Position numbers and translations under genes: made by a program | The notes under the pieces: generated by a model | Databases searched by the model: none | Told to the model about the DNA's origin: nothing | Seen by the model: only the letters and a program-made list of their open reading frames with translations | Part shown: positions 52,004 through 62,240 of the stretch, piece after piece | Position numbering within the stretch: the first letter of the stretch is position 1 | Layout: the number at the start of each line of letters is the position of its first letter | NCBI RefSeq assembly: GCF_013349955.1 | Contig: NZ_JABVXC010000011.1 | Coordinates: 1-64,000, forward strand | Direction: 5' to 3' | Source of the DNA: Onishia taeanensis | GTDB lineage: Bacteria; Pseudomonadota; Gammaproteobacteria; Pseudomonadales; Halomonadaceae | DNA: 64,000 bases

Positions 52004-53056
52004 TCAGTTGGCCACTTGCTGAGGCACGCTACTCAGGGAAACGCGATGCCCGCCAGCCGCCTTGCTCGAGTACATGGCATGGTCGGCATGCTCCATCAGC
52101 GTCGCTAGCTTCTCGCCATGCTGAGGATAGGAGGCCACCCCGACACTGATGCGGGGCAACTCCTCCTCGGCCCGCTCGAGCAAGCGCTCGATCATCGCAA
52201 TGGCTCCCTGTTCATCAGTATTGGGGAGGAACATGCCGAATTCATCCCCCCCCAGCCTGGCGACCAGGTCGCTCTCCCGCTTGCAGTCTTCCAGGCAGCT
52301 CGCCACCGCCAGTAACGCGCTGTCCCCCACTGCATGACCATCCCTGTCATTGATGGCCTTCAGGTCATCCATGTCGATGACCACCACACTGAATGGGCGC
52401 TGATAACGCACCCCATCGGCATGAAAGGGGCTGACCAGCTCAAAGAAGGCACGGCGGTTGAGCATGTTGGTAAGGGAATCACGGGTCGCCATATTCAGCA
52501 GCATACGGTTCGACAGATGAATCGCATCCACCAGCGCCGCCGTGAGATAGCCGGTAATCAGAAAGACCACCAGGTTGGAGCCCGCCACAATCAGCCCCTC
52601 AGCGCTGAGCAAATCCCCACCATCAAACTGGAAAAGAAGCAGGTAGCAGGCCGCAATCAACCCTACCAATAGCAAGGTTGCGGTCGCTCCCAGGGTCAAG
52701 GCGCTGGTGACCACGGCAAGCAGATAGAGACTTCCCATGGGACCCTGGACACCGTTGGTGCCATGCAGGAACCAGGTGATGAAACCGACCATTACCAGAG
52801 TATGCAGGGTCAAAAGCCAGCGACGGCGTTCATCAAAATACTTGAGCCGACTCGCCAGAAGGCTGAACAGGAAATAGCCGGTGATCCCCACCACGATGGA
52901 CATCCCCCCTATCTGTGGCGAGCCTACGACCACCAGATGGAAGATGACCAGACTCACCAACAGCCACTCGATCTGATAGACCCCGGCCGTGAATCCGCTG
53001 ATCTGCACTTTGCGCGGGTCCCAAACTAATGGGGGTAACGGATCCTTTTGTGCCAT
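52004..53056 (-). CDS. Membrane-bound diguanylate cyclase
   Basis: A 350-residue protein. The N-terminal half holds about six transmembrane helices (WLLVSLVIFHLVVVGS and VGITGYFLFSLLAS are the first). The C-terminal GGDEF domain is intact (LVARLGGDEFGMFLP), and RESD five residues before it is the product-inhibition I-site. It makes cyclic di-GMP in response to an unknown membrane signal. ATG 53056 has GAGG at six bases; ATG 53074 has a poorly spaced site. Confidence 0.93.
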   Translation of the reverse strand: MAQKDPLPPLVWDPRKVQISGFTAGVYQIEWLLVSLVIFHLVVVGSPQIGGMSIVVGITGYFLFSLLASRLKYFDERRRWLLTLHTLVMVGFITWFLHGTNGVQGPMGSLYLLAVVTSALTLGATATLLLVGLIAACYLLLFQFDGGDLLSAEGLIVAGSNLVVFLITGYLTAALVDAIHLSNRMLLNMATRDSLTNMLNRRAFFELVSPFHADGVRYQRPFSVVVIDMDDLKAINDRDGHAVGDSALLAVASCLEDCKRESDLVARLGGDEFGMFLPNTDEQGAIAMIERLLERAEEELPRISVGVASYPQHGEKLATLMEHADHAMYSSKAAGGHRVSLSSVPQQVAN

Positions 53057-53165
53057 CTTGTGCCTCGTCGCCATTCCTTGCCCATCCCTGGAGCTATCAT
53101 GCCAAGCTCACCCGATGATAGCGACCGCTCATGGCCGGCTTCTGGAGTTCGTGATCACGCTGCAT

Positions 53166-53205
53166 GTTGCACTGCAACAAAGGGCCTGCTATTGTGCATT
53201 GCAAC
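53166..53205 (+). promoter_or_regulatory. Candidate PhaR-type operators before the phasin gene
   Basis: GTTGCACTGCAAC (53166-53178) is a perfect palindrome; GTGCATTGCAAC (53194-53205) is a second, imperfect copy. PhaR regulators of phasin genes bind paired TGC-GCA sequences. Position 46-85 bases before the start codon suits repression. The regulator itself is not in the window. Confidence 0.45.
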
Positions 53206-53250
53206 GAAGGTCAAAACCCTTCGTATCCAGACATTTTACGGAGGTGTGCA

Positions 53251-53619
53251 ATGAACGACTTCATGAACAACATCAACTTTGGCAAGACCACCGAACAGCT
53301 CGAGACCTTCTTCTTCGGTCCGGCTCGCGCCTATGCGGCGCTGACTCTGGACTACAGCGAGAAGCTCGCCAACGCTCAATTCGACGCCATCAAGGCCTAC
53401 AGCGATACCAGCCTGAGCCAGGCGCGCGCCGCCATGGACATCAAAGATGCCGACGGCCTGCGCAGCTACATCGAGGGTCAGCAGAAAGTCGCCAAGGATC
53501 TCGGTGAGCGCGTCAAGGGCGACACTGAGAAGGTCGTAGCCCTGAATCAGGACTTCGCCCAGCAGAGCCAGAAGCTGGTAGAAAGCAGCGTCAAAACCGC
53601 TGCTCAGTCCGCCAAGTAA
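53251..53619 (+). CDS. Phasin (polyhydroxyalkanoate granule protein)
   Basis: A 122-residue, almost entirely helical protein that matches the phasin family: FMNNINFGKTTEQLETFFFG at the start, YAALTLDYSEKLANAQFDAI, AYSDTSLSQARAAMDIKD and a Lys/Gln/Ser-rich end. It coats PHA granules. ATG 53251 follows ACGGAGG. It indicates that the host stores polyhydroxyalkanoate; no PHA synthase gene is adjacent. Confidence 0.88.
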   Translation: MNDFMNNINFGKTTEQLETFFFGPARAYAALTLDYSEKLANAQFDAIKAYSDTSLSQARAAMDIKDADGLRSYIEGQQKVAKDLGERVKGDTEKVVALNQDFAQQSQKLVESSVKTAAQSAK

Positions 53620-53722
53620 GCGTTATCTGAGAGCGATAGGGTTGAAAAACCCAAGACGCCAACAGTAAGCGGCATTAGAGAGTGGCCGACCTCGCGCTGG
53701 TAGCCGGCCAACTCTCTGCTCG

Positions 53723-53754
53723 AAAGGCCGCCGATCCCTGATCGGCGGCCTTTT
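53723..53754 (+). terminator. Terminator after the phasin gene
   Basis: AAAGGCCGCCGATC and GATCGGCGGCCTTT form a perfect 14-bp stem with loop CCT, ending in TTTT. It lies 100 bases after the stop; the rest of 53620-53940 holds only leader sequence of the next gene. Confidence 0.9.
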
Positions 53755-53940
53755 GACGTCTATCGGTCCTGGAGGTCCCTGGACTATTTCTTTCAGACGG
53801 CGGGTAATGGATTAAACGCAAGTCTTGACCTCAGCAGCTCGCTTTATTGATGGTCATCAAGATGAAGGCCGGCGTAAGCCCTTATGCTGTGTGGGCGGAT
53901 AACCAAACCTAAGCGCGGCCATGACAACAAGGAGGCCAAC

Positions 53941-54420
53941 ATGACCGATAGCGTCGGGTCACTGCTCGCTAGCAATTTACATCCGCAGCGACAGATCCAG
54001 GCACTCTGGACACATGAGCAGGCGGAAAGGCAACGTTATCGTCTCACGGCCTTTCATTTCCTGAGCTTTGATACCGCCACCAGCCGGCTGCTGACCGTAC
54101 TGGGCATGGAGTGCGAAGCTCGCCTGGAAGTGCTAGGGGCCTTGGCCGGCACCATGGAAATGCCCAGCCCCCGATGCCAAGGAGGCACTCGCGGCCTGAC
54201 ATCGCTTGTCCAGAATGATGAGCCCGTAAGCGCAGCGCGTCGACAATTCAGCAAGACGATTGCTGCAGCCAAGCGCGCCCAGCAGTTCTACGAAGCCATG
54301 TGTGACTCCAACACCGCGCTGGCACTGCAGGCATTCTTGCATGACGGCTTCCATCAGAAACGCGCCGAATACCGGGTGCTGCTTGAACACTTTGAAACGC
54401 TGCGGCTGCCCGGCTCATAG
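53941..54420 (+). CDS. Helical protein of unknown function
   Basis: A 159-residue protein predicted to be mainly helical, for example FLSFDTATSRLLTVLGMECE and AKRAQQFYEAMCDSNTALAL. The spacing of four long helices recalls ferritin-like or hemerythrin-like bundles, but no metal motif is clear. ATG 53941 has AAGGAGG seven bases upstream, a strong site. I do not recognise the family. Confidence 0.75.
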   Translation: MTDSVGSLLASNLHPQRQIQALWTHEQAERQRYRLTAFHFLSFDTATSRLLTVLGMECEARLEVLGALAGTMEMPSPRCQGGTRGLTSLVQNDEPVSAARRQFSKTIAAAKRAQQFYEAMCDSNTALALQAFLHDGFHQKRAEYRVLLEHFETLRLPGS

Positions 54421-54447
54421 CCTGCCGTTCATAGCCTAAGAGGTCGT

Positions 54448-54957
54448 TCAGACGGCACAGCATTTCTTCAGCTTGCGCCCGCTACCACAGGGGCATGACT
54501 CATTGCGGCCAGGTTTGAGCGCTGCCAACTGGGGAGTACCGTCCAGGTATACCCATCTGCCGTCCAGACGGATGAAGCGTGAGACCTCTTCCAGGCACTG
54601 CCAGCGACCATGCTCTTGGAAAGTAGCACGAAAGTGCACCCAGCCTGTCTTTTCCCCATCCTCTTGGCCTTCCGGCTGCCCGTGGTCCAGCACCTCGAGG
54701 CGCTTCCAGCGCGTATCGACCGACAGCCCCATCTCGGTCGGGCACGTATCGGAATGCCAGGTCCTGCGCAAGTAAGCCTCAAGGCCCAGCACAAATGCAC
54801 TGTAGCGCGAGCGCATCAGCGCCTCGACGGTCTTGGCGCCCGCGCCACGGTGCAAAGGGGCGCAGCATTCCCCATAGGGATCGGCACTGCCACAGGGACA
54901 AGGGGCGTCAATCGATAGGGGCGTCGATGGATCAGGAACATCAGGCGTGGTGGTCAT
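54448..54957 (-). CDS. YchJ family protein with two SEC-C motifs
   Basis: A 169-residue protein. The N-terminal zinc motif PCPCGSADPYGECC and the C-terminal SEC-C motif SCPCGSGRKLKKCC flank a central NTF2-like part (MRSRYSAFVLGLEAYLRRTW). It matches the UPF0225/YchJ family of unknown function. SEC-C motifs bind zinc and in SecA contact SecB. Confidence 0.92.
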   Translation of the reverse strand: MTTTPDVPDPSTPLSIDAPCPCGSADPYGECCAPLHRGAGAKTVEALMRSRYSAFVLGLEAYLRRTWHSDTCPTEMGLSVDTRWKRLEVLDHGQPEGQEDGEKTGWVHFRATFQEHGRWQCLEEVSRFIRLDGRWVYLDGTPQLAALKPGRNESCPCGSGRKLKKCCAV

Positions 54958-55023
54958 GGGCTAGCGGGCTCATGGTCAAGGTGGGGTGGCTGGCAACAGG
55001 CCAGTCTAGCAGGTGCCGGCGAA

Positions 55024-55725
55024 TTACCAGTCCAGCGCCTGCTTGACGAAGGGGATGGTCAACTTGCGTTGAGCGGATAGCGATGCCTGATCGAGGGTTT
55101 CCAAAGTGCCCAAAAGCTCCCCTAGACGCCTCGGCCCCCGATGCAGGATGTAACGGGCGACCTCGTCCGGCAACTGCATGCCGCGCACCCGGGCGCGCAG
55201 CTGGAGGGCCTCGAAACGGCCGGCATCGTCCAGCGGCTTGACGTGGAAGGTCATGCCCCAGGTCAGCCTTGAGGCCAGATCCGGCAGCTTGATATCGAGC
55301 TGGCGAGGCGCTGCCGGTGCGGCGATCACCAGCCGCTTGCCGGCATCGCGAAGCCGATTGAAGCAATGAAACAGCGCCTCCTCCCAGCGCTTGCGACCCA
55401 GCACCCGGTGCAGGTCATCGATGGCGACCAGATCAAGGCGTTCGCTGTCCTCGAGCATGTGGGGCGGAAAGTGGCCAAGCTCGTCCAGCGGCAGATAGAG
55501 CGCACGCTTGTCGCGATCGCTGGCTTCGTGACAGGCCGCCTGCAGCAGATGACTGCAACCGACGCCCTCGCCGCCCCATAAAAATAGAAACGGCTCACCC
55601 GTCTCATCGAGCTGGGCACGCAGGGTGCCGACCAGCGTCTCGTTGCCGCTAGGCTGGAAGTTGGCAAAGGTCGCATCGTCGCGCATGCCCACCCCGAGCG
55701 GGAGCTGCGCTGCACCGGGCTTCAT
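55024..55725 (-). CDS. hda: DnaA regulatory inactivator Hda
   Basis: A 233-residue AAA+ protein related to DnaA domain III. The N-terminal clamp-binding motif QLPLGV (residues 7-12) is intact, then WGGEGVGCSHLLQAACHEA (Walker A), VAIDDLHRVLGRKRWEEALF (Walker B) and SRLTWGMTFHVKPLDD (box VII). Bound to the beta clamp, it stimulates ATP hydrolysis by DnaA after replication begins. It overlaps the PerM-like gene by four bases (ATGA). Confidence 0.94.
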   Translation of the reverse strand: MKPGAAQLPLGVGMRDDATFANFQPSGNETLVGTLRAQLDETGEPFLFLWGGEGVGCSHLLQAACHEASDRDKRALYLPLDELGHFPPHMLEDSERLDLVAIDDLHRVLGRKRWEEALFHCFNRLRDAGKRLVIAAPAAPRQLDIKLPDLASRLTWGMTFHVKPLDDAGRFEALQLRARVRGMQLPDEVARYILHRGPRRLGELLGTLETLDQASLSAQRKLTIPFVKQALDW

Positions 55726-56798
55726 GAAGCCTCCTCGTCCTGGCGTTCGATGCCATGAGCATCATATAAGGTACTGTTTTTATAGTGTTCGTGGAGATAG
55801 CGCAACACTACCATGATCACCGCCGCTACCGGCAGCGCCAGCAGCACCCCCGTAAAGCCGAACAGTTGCCCACCGGCCAGTACGGCGAAGATCACTGCCA
55901 CCGGGTGCAGACCAATCTTGTCGCCCAGCAGCTTGGGCTGTAGCACCAGGCTCTCAACCAGTTGGCCGGCAGCGAACACCGCCCCCACCCCAAGTAGCGG
56001 CAGCAAGCTATCGAACTGGAAGATGGCCACCACGCCGGCCACCGAAATACCGACGATGACGCCGAGATAGGGCACGATACTGACGAGCCCCGACAGTAGG
56101 CCAATCAGCACTGCGAAGCGGAGACCAAGCACGGTAAGTCCCAGCGCGTAGATGATGCCCAAGCACAGCATCACGATCAGTTGGCCGCGCAGAAAGGCCG
56201 ACAGCACCTCGTCGCACTCCTTGGCCAAATGCACGGCCGACGGCTCCCACTGGCGTGGGAGCGACCCATGCAGCTTGGCGGTAAGGCGGTCCCAGTCGAG
56301 CAACAGATAGAAAGTCACTACCGGGATCAGTGCCAGATTGCCGACCCAGGCCGCCAAAGCGAGTCCCGAGCGGGAGACCTGCGCCAGCAAGGTGGCGGCG
56401 AAGGTGCCGGTTTCCTTCCAGTTGGCCATCAGCGCCTGACGCAGAGCGTCGATGTCGGTACTGAAGTCCTGGCCGGTCAGCGACTGAATCCAGGGCACCA
56501 GGTTGGCCTGCAGCCAGTTGAGCATAGCGGGTAGAGATTCGACCAGTTGCCCGAGCTGGCGGCCGAGCACCGGCACCAACAGCAACAGCGCCAGCAGCAA
56601 GATGACGCTTAACAGCAGAAACACCAGCGATACCGACAGCCGACGGGACAGACCCCGCGCCTCTAGACGGTCGGCCAGCGGATCTCCCAGGTAGGCAAGT
56701 ATCATGCTGACGAAAAAGGGCGTCAGGATCGGCTGAAGACTGATGAACAGCCAGATCAAGCCTGCCAGGCCAAGTACTAGCCACCACTGTCTGCGCAT
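55722..56798 (-). CDS. AI-2E family (PerM-like) membrane protein
   Basis: A 358-residue protein with about eight helices in the AI-2 exporter superfamily pattern: [20 protein letters not shown] at the start, [35 protein letters not shown] and [20 protein letters not shown]. Substrate unknown; some members are Na+(K+)/H+ antiporters. The pairing with hda and purM is common in gammaproteobacteria. Confidence 0.92.
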   Translation of the reverse strand: MRRQWWLVLGLAGLIWLFISLQPILTPFFVSMILAYLGDPLADRLEARGLSRRLSVSLVFLLLSVILLLALLLLVPVLGRQLGQLVESLPAMLNWLQANLVPWIQSLTGQDFSTDIDALRQALMANWKETGTFAATLLAQVSRSGLALAAWVGNLALIPVVTFYLLLDWDRLTAKLHGSLPRQWEPSAVHLAKECDEVLSAFLRGQLIVMLCLGIIYALGLTVLGLRFAVLIGLLSGLVSIVPYLGVIVGISVAGVVAIFQFDSLLPLLGVGAVFAAGQLVESLVLQPKLLGDKIGLHPVAVIFAVLAGGQLFGFTGVLLALPVAAVIMVVLRYLHEHYKNSTLYDAHGIERQDEEAS

Positions 56799-56909
56799 TG
56801 CATCTCTCCCTGTTCGCGTGTCTCTCCACGGTGCGGCGCGGCCCTCACGATGCTACAATTCCGTTCCACTTTTGCCCCACTTGATGATCGTATTGCGACA
56901 GGAAAGCCC

Positions 56910-58001
56910 ATGACCCGCAGCCCGTCGGACTCCTCTTCTACTTCTTCCGCCGATTCCGCCTCGCTGAGCTACAAGGACGCCGGTGTGGACATCGACGCCG
57001 GTAACGCCCTGGTCGATCGCATCAAGGGCGTCGCCAAGCGTACCACTCGCCCCGAGGTAATGGGTGGCCTTGGCGGCTTCGGCGCACTCTGCGAGTTGCC
57101 TAGCGGCTATCGCCAGCCGGTGCTGGTCTCCGGTACCGACGGCGTCGGCACCAAGCTGCGCCTCGCCATGGATCTCGGCAAACATGACACCATCGGCATC
57201 GACCTGGTCGCCATGTGTGTCAACGATCTGGTGGTCGCCGGCGCCGAGCCGCTGTTCTTCCTCGACTACTATGCCACGGGCAAGCTCGATGTGGACATCG
57301 CCGCCGACGTGGTAACCGGCATCGGCGAGGGCTGTGCCCAGTCCGGCTGTGCCCTGGTGGGGGGCGAGACCGCCGAAATGCCCGGCATGTACACAGGCAG
57401 CGACTACGACCTGGCCGGCTTCTGTGTCGGGGTGGTCGAAAAGGACGAGATTCTCGACGGCAGCCGCGTCGGCGAAGGCGACGTACTGCTCGGCTTGGCC
57501 TCATCCGGTCCGCACTCCAACGGCTACTCGCTGATCCGCAAGATTCTCGAGGTCAGCGGCGCAGATCTCGATACCGACATCGACGGCGTGCCGCTGCGCG
57601 AGGCGCTGATCGCCCCGACCCGTATCTACGTCAAGTCGCTGCTGTCGCTGATCAAGCAAAGCGGCGTCTCGGTGCATGCGCTGTCACACATCACCGGCGG
57701 CGGCCTGTCCGAGAACATCCCGCGGGTGCTGCCCGAGACCCTCGGCGCCCGCATCGACGTCAATGCCTGGACACGTCCGGCGGTTTTCGACTGGCTGCAG
57801 GCCCAAGGCAACGTCGACGAGCACGAGATGCACCGGGTGCTGAACTGCGGTATCGGCATGGTGATCGCCGTCTCCGCCGACGACGCCGAGAGTGCCATGG
57901 CGCACCTGGGCGCACAGGGCGAGACCGTCTATCGGCTCGGTGAGATCGTCGCGCGCAGCGGCGAGGAAGAACAAGTCAAGCTGGAGAACCTCAAGGCATG
58001 A
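56910..58001 (+). CDS. purM: Phosphoribosylformylglycinamidine cyclo-ligase
   Basis: A 363-residue AIR synthase. [65 protein letters not shown] and [19 protein letters not shown] are present. ATG 56910 follows AGGA; the residues before LSYKDAG form a Ser-rich extension of 23. A TACAAT -10-like box lies at 56854-56859. It catalyses the fifth step of purine synthesis and is coupled to purN. Confidence 0.97.
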   Translation: MTRSPSDSSSTSSADSASLSYKDAGVDIDAGNALVDRIKGVAKRTTRPEVMGGLGGFGALCELPSGYRQPVLVSGTDGVGTKLRLAMDLGKHDTIGIDLVAMCVNDLVVAGAEPLFFLDYYATGKLDVDIAADVVTGIGEGCAQSGCALVGGETAEMPGMYTGSDYDLAGFCVGVVEKDEILDGSRVGEGDVLLGLASSGPHSNGYSLIRKILEVSGADLDTDIDGVPLREALIAPTRIYVKSLLSLIKQSGVSVHALSHITGGGLSENIPRVLPETLGARIDVNAWTRPAVFDWLQAQGNVDEHEMHRVLNCGIGMVIAVSADDAESAMAHLGAQGETVYRLGEIVARSGEEEQVKLENLKA

Positions 58002-58738
58002 GCGAGGCAACCGACACCCTTAACGGTTTCGAAGCCGAGCAGGCCAGCACGCCTCGAGTGGTAGTGCTGATCTCAGGCAGCGGCAGCAACCTTCAGGCGC
58101 TGATCGACGCTCAGTCCTACGACGAGCTGGGCGGCGAGATCGTCGCCGTGGTGTCCAACAAGGCCGATGCCTACGGCCTCAAGCGCGCACGGGATGCCGG
58201 CATCGAGGCGGTCGCCCTGCCCCACCGTGAGTACGACAGCCGCGAGGCTTTCGATGGCGCCCTGATCAAGGTGATCGAGCGCCACGAGCCGGATCTGGTG
58301 GTGCTGGCTGGCTTCATGCGTATCCTCACGCCGCGCTTCGTGCAGCGCTTCTACGGCCGCATGCTCAACATCCATCCCTCGTTGCTGCCAGCCTATCAGG
58401 GCCTGCACACCCATGCCCGGGCACTGGCCGACGGCGTCACCGAGCATGGCGTCAGCGTGCACTTCGTCAGCGAGGAGCTGGACGGCGGCCCGGTCGTGGT
58501 TCAAGCGGCCGTCGACGTCACCCCGGAGGACACCGAGGACAGCCTTCAGCAGAAGGTCCAGAGCCGCGAGCACCTGATCTATCCGATCGCGGTACGCTGG
58601 TTCCTCGAGGGTCGCCTCACCCTGGGTGCCCAGGGCCCGACCCTGGATGGCACGCCGCTGCCGCCCCAGGGCCTGCGCCTCTCCCACGCCGATGCCGCCG
58701 AAGAGCTCGACGAGGACCTGGAAGACGACGACGCCTGA
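57998..58738 (+). CDS. purN: Phosphoribosylglycinamide formyltransferase
   Basis: A 246-residue protein. [54 protein letters not shown] with the catalytic His, and [19 protein letters not shown]. It transfers formyl from 10-formyl-THF to GAR. Slightly longer than E. coli PurN (212), with an acidic C-terminal tail ([14 protein letters not shown]). The start overlaps the purM stop (ATGA). Confidence 0.96.
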   Translation: MSEATDTLNGFEAEQASTPRVVVLISGSGSNLQALIDAQSYDELGGEIVAVVSNKADAYGLKRARDAGIEAVALPHREYDSREAFDGALIKVIERHEPDLVVLAGFMRILTPRFVQRFYGRMLNIHPSLLPAYQGLHTHARALADGVTEHGVSVHFVSEELDGGPVVVQAAVDVTPEDTEDSLQQKVQSREHLIYPIAVRWFLEGRLTLGAQGPTLDGTPLPPQGLRLSHADAAEELDEDLEDDDA

Positions 58739-58762
58739 CGCCAGAGCCGCGCCCAGACGAAA

Positions 58763-58790
58763 AAGGCCGCGCCCCTCGGGGCGCGGCCTT
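58763..58790 (+). terminator. Terminator after purN
   Basis: AAGGCCGCGCCCC and GGGGCGCGGCCTT form a 13-bp stem with a two-base loop, followed by CTTGC; preceded by a run of A that would serve the minus strand (lipA). Confidence 0.85.
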
Positions 58791-58843
58791 CTTGCATCTG
58801 GCCAGCCATGACTACCGTCTGGCCAGGGTTTTGCGCTCGCGGT

Positions 58844-59854
58844 TTACTTGACCTCGATGCCGTGAGCCTGCCGGTCGGCATGGTAAGACGAGCGAACCAG
58901 CGGACCGGACGCCACGTGCTTGAAGCCCATCGCCTTGCCCTGCTCGGCGAACCAATCGAAGGTATCCGGGTGCACCCAGCGATCGATCGGCAGGTGGTTC
59001 TTGGACGGTTGCATGTACTGCCCCAGGGTCAGCATATCGACGCCATGAGCCCGTAGGTCGCGCATCACCTCGATGACCTGCTCGTCGGTCTCGCCAACGC
59101 CGAGCATCAGGCCGGACTTGGTCATGACATCCGGGCGACGCGCTTTGTAGCCCTTGAGCAGATCCAGCGACCACTGGTAATCAGCCCCCGGGCGCACCTT
59201 GCGATACAGCGACGGCACGGTCTCCAGGTTGTGGTTGAAGACATCCGGCGGCGTCTGCTCGAGGGTGTCCAGCGCCACTTCCATGCGGCCACGGAAATCC
59301 GGCACCAGCACCTCGATCTCGATATCCGGGCTGTCGTTGCGAATCTCGCGAATGCAGTCGGCAAAGTGCTGCGACCCACCGTCACGCAGGTCATCGCGAT
59401 CTACCGAGGTGACCACCACGTAGTTCAGGCGCATTTCCGCGATCGCCTCGGCGAGCTCCCGCGGCTCTTTCTCGTTGACCGCGTTGGGACGGCCGTGGGC
59501 GACGTCACAGAACGGACAGCGGCGGGTGCAGATGTCACCGAGGATCATGAAGGTGGCGGTGCCGCCGTTGAAGCACTCGCCCAGGTTGGGGCAGGAGGCT
59601 TCTTCACAGACGGTATGCAGGCCATGCTTGCGCAGCGTCTGCTTGATGCGCGTCACCTCCTGGGAGATCGGCATGCGGACCTTCAGCCAGTCTGGCTTGC
59701 GCGGCACGTTGTCGGTGGGAATCACCTTGACCGGAATGCGGGCGACCTTCTCGGCGCCGCGCAGCTTGACGCCACGCTCGACCCTGGCCTTCTTCTTGGC
59801 GGCGGCAGCATCGGCGGTGGACGGGGTCACGGGGGTAGCGGTGCTTTCGGTCAT
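58844..59854 (-). CDS. lipA: Lipoyl synthase
   Basis: A 336-residue radical-SAM protein with two iron-sulfur clusters: [12 protein letters not shown] (auxiliary) and [10 protein letters not shown] (CxxxCxxC). The C-terminal [11 protein letters not shown] carries the Ser ligand. It inserts two sulfurs into octanoyl groups on E2 and H proteins. It follows lipB after 27 bases. Confidence 0.97.
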   Translation of the reverse strand: MTESTATPVTPSTADAAAAKKKARVERGVKLRGAEKVARIPVKVIPTDNVPRKPDWLKVRMPISQEVTRIKQTLRKHGLHTVCEEASCPNLGECFNGGTATFMILGDICTRRCPFCDVAHGRPNAVNEKEPRELAEAIAEMRLNYVVVTSVDRDDLRDGGSQHFADCIREIRNDSPDIEIEVLVPDFRGRMEVALDTLEQTPPDVFNHNLETVPSLYRKVRPGADYQWSLDLLKGYKARRPDVMTKSGLMLGVGETDEQVIEVMRDLRAHGVDMLTLGQYMQPSKNHLPIDRWVHPDTFDWFAEQGKAMGFKHVASGPLVRSSYHADRQAHGIEVK

Positions 59855-59881
59855 GATCAGGATATCCTGCGCTCGTAAACG

Positions 59882-60559
59882 TTAGGCACTCGCGCTCTGG
59901 TCGGAAACCAGAGAAGGCGGCATGCCGGGCTTATCGGTGAGTTGCATGTTGCCAAGCCGCGCGGCCAGACAACGGACCAGGCGATGGGTCTCAGCCTCTA
60001 GGTCAGGGGCGTCATCGACCAGGTCGGCGAGTTGGGTCATGGCCATTCCAGCATAGCCACAGGGATTGATACGCCCAAACGGCGACAGATCCATGGCCAG
60101 GTTCACAGCCACGCCATGGAAACTGCATCCACGGCGAATGCGCAACCCCAGAGAGGCGATCTTGGCATCACCCACATAGACCCCCGGGGCATCCGGGCGT
60201 GCCCTTGCCGCAATACCATGCTCCGCGAGGGCATCGACCACGGCCTCTTCCAGCGCAGTGACCAGGCTGCGTACGCCAAGCTTGGCCCGCTTGACGTCGA
60301 GCAACGGATAGATCACCAACTGACCGGGGCCGTGATAGGTCACTTGCCCGCCACGGTCGGTCTCGACCACCGGAATGTCGCCGGGCATCAGCAGGTGCTC
60401 GGGGCGCCCTGCCTGCCCCTGTGTGAACACCGGATCATGCTGGACGAGCCAAATCTGGTCGGGCTGGTCGGGCCCGCGATGGTCGGTGAGCTCACGCATG
60501 GCCTGCCAGACCGGCAGATAAGGCTGCCGACCGAGCCGATAGACCTCGAGTTCGGCCAT
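59882..60559 (-). CDS. lipB: Octanoyltransferase
   Basis: A 225-residue protein: [33 protein letters not shown] with the conserved His, [20 protein letters not shown] with the catalytic Lys, and [13 protein letters not shown] with the catalytic Cys. It moves octanoate from ACP to lipoyl domains for LipA. The start overlaps the ybeD stop (TGATG). Confidence 0.96.
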   Translation of the reverse strand: MAELEVYRLGRQPYLPVWQAMRELTDHRGPDQPDQIWLVQHDPVFTQGQAGRPEHLLMPGDIPVVETDRGGQVTYHGPGQLVIYPLLDVKRAKLGVRSLVTALEEAVVDALAEHGIAARARPDAPGVYVGDAKIASLGLRIRRGCSFHGVAVNLAMDLSPFGRINPCGYAGMAMTQLADLVDDAPDLEAETHRLVRCLAARLGNMQLTDKPGMPPSLVSDQSASA

Positions 60560-60870
60560 CAGATCACCATGTGCACGCGGCCGGAAGCCTTGAGGTCGGC
60601 GTGCAGGGCGGCGATTTGCTCGGGACCGGTCGCGGTGATGGTCAGGCGCACCGACTGGAACTTGCCGTTACGGCTGTCCACCAGACGCACGGTCTGTCGA
60701 TCGAAGGCCGGATCATGGTCTTCGACAATCTTGATTACCAACTCGCTCAACCCGTCGACGGCGTCGCCGACGATCTTAAGTGAATAGTCACAGGGGTATT
60801 CGAGTTCGGTGGCGTGAGCTGACGCGGGCGCGCCGGCGAGGCGCATGTCCCGCAGGGACTTGTCGGTCAT
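60559..60870 (-). CDS. ybeD: YbeD family (DUF493) protein
   Basis: A 103-residue protein: [40 protein letters not shown] and a short C-terminus. It has the ACT-like fold of the UPF0250 family. Function is unknown, but it is always beside lipB in enterobacteria and pseudomonads, and overlaps it here. Confidence 0.93.
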   Translation of the reverse strand: MTDKSLRDMRLAGAPASAHATELEYPCDYSLKIVGDAVDGLSELVIKIVEDHDPAFDRQTVRLVDSRNGKFQSVRLTITATGPEQIAALHADLKASGRVHMVI

Positions 60871-60930
60871 GAGCGTACTCGACGAATGGTTTGTCCGAGT
60901 ATTCTACTCAACCTATCCCCCTCAACCAAG

Positions 60931-60957
60931 AGCGGGCGACCCTGATGGCCGCCCGCT
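60931..60957 (-). terminator. Hairpin after the D-Ala-D-Ala carboxypeptidase gene
   Basis: AGCGGGC (60931-60937) and GCCCGCT (60951-60957) form a 7-bp stem with a 13-base loop, 24 bases past the stop codon. On the minus strand it is followed by CTTGGTT, a weak T-tract. Confidence 0.4.
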
Positions 60958-60980
60958 GTCTTGATCACGGCTAATCGCGC

Positions 60981-62183
60981 TCAGTCGAAAAGACCGCTGA
61001 TGAAGCGCCGTACACTGTCCAGCAGACGCTTGAAGATGCCGCCCTGATCAATGCTTTCCAGCGCCACCAGCGGACGCTCGCCGATCACCTCGTCACCCAA
61101 CTTGATTTCCAAAGTGCCAAGGCGCGCCCCTGCTTCTACCGGCGCCTCGATCGATGCCGGCAGGTTCAGGCGCGCTGCCAGCTCTTCGCCACGGCCACGG
61201 GGGACCGTCATGCGGACTTCGCGATCGACTCCCAGGCGCAGGTTGTTCTTTTCGCCGCCCCAGATGCGCGGCGAAGCGAGCACGGCGCCTTGCGGATAGA
61301 GCTCCATGGTCTCATAGAAACGGAAACCGTAGCTCAACAGCTTCTGAGACTCCTGGGCGCGTGCTTCATCGGAATCGGTGCCCATCACCACCGAGATCAG
61401 GCGCATGTCGTCACGCTTGGCCGAGGCCACCAGGCAGTAGCCCGCGGCTTCGGTATGACCGGTCTTCAGGCCATCGACGCTGGAATCGCGCCACAGCAGG
61501 CGGTTGCGGTTGGGCTGGCGAATGTCGTTGTAGGTGTACTCCTTCTCGGCGTAGACCTTGTACTGCTCGGGGTAGTCATTAATGATGTGGCGAGCCAGCA
61601 GGGCCAGATCGTGCGCCGAGGAATAGTGGTTCTCATGCGGCAGGCCGGTGGCATTGGCGAAATGGGTGTTGACCATTCCCATGCGGTCCGCCTGCTGATT
61701 CATCAGGTCGGCGAAAGCGGACTCGCCGCCGGCAATGTGCTCGGCAAGTGCGACGCTTGCATCGTTGCCGGACTGGATGATAACCCCCTGGAGCAGCTGA
61801 TCGACGCTGACCTGGGAGCCTTCCTGAATGAACATCCGCGAGCCGCCAGTGCGCCAGGCCTTCTCGCTGACCAACACCTGATCGTCGCGATCGATGTTGC
61901 CGCGCGACAGCTCGTGCTCGACCAGATAGGCGGTCATCAGCTTGGTCAGGCTGGCCGGCGGCAACCGCTCGTCGGCATTATGACTGACCAGCACTTTGCC
62001 GGTGTCGGCATCCATCAGGAGCCAGGAAGAGGCCGCAAGACTCGGCGGCGACGGAATCAGGGTCTGTGGTTGGGGACTGTCGACCTCCTGCGCCTGGAGC
62101 GGCAGGGCAAAACACAACAGGCACAGCAGGAGCGCGGACATCAGGCGTTGGCCGAGGCCGGCGCGGAACAGTGAGACTCTCAT
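60981..62183 (-). CDS. dacA: D-alanyl-D-alanine carboxypeptidase (PBP5/6 type)
   Basis: A 400-residue periplasmic enzyme. A signal peptide (ALLLCLLCFALPLQA) is cleaved near residue 31. Active-site motifs are Ser78-x-x-Lys81 (ASLTKLM), SGN (IQSGNDASV) and KTG (DGLKTGHTE). The last 18 residues form the amphipathic membrane anchor (FKRLLDSVRRFISGLFD). It trims pentapeptides in peptidoglycan. Gene order mltB-rlpA-dac is the classical one. Confidence 0.94.
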   Translation of the reverse strand: MRVSLFRAGLGQRLMSALLLCLLCFALPLQAQEVDSPQPQTLIPSPPSLAASSWLLMDADTGKVLVSHNADERLPPASLTKLMTAYLVEHELSRGNIDRDDQVLVSEKAWRTGGSRMFIQEGSQVSVDQLLQGVIIQSGNDASVALAEHIAGGESAFADLMNQQADRMGMVNTHFANATGLPHENHYSSAHDLALLARHIINDYPEQYKVYAEKEYTYNDIRQPNRNRLLWRDSSVDGLKTGHTEAAGYCLVASAKRDDMRLISVVMGTDSDEARAQESQKLLSYGFRFYETMELYPQGAVLASPRIWGGEKNNLRLGVDREVRMTVPRGRGEELAARLNLPASIEAPVEAGARLGTLEIKLGDEVIGERPLVALESIDQGGIFKRLLDSVRRFISGLFD

Positions 62184-62240
62184 GACAACATTTCTCGTGG
62201 CGTTGAGCGAAGGGAATTAAATGGTACTGCGGCACGCGTC

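Noticed and set aside
57215..57943. 242-residue plus-strand frame inside purM
   Set aside because: Shifted frame of purM with an Arg-rich product.
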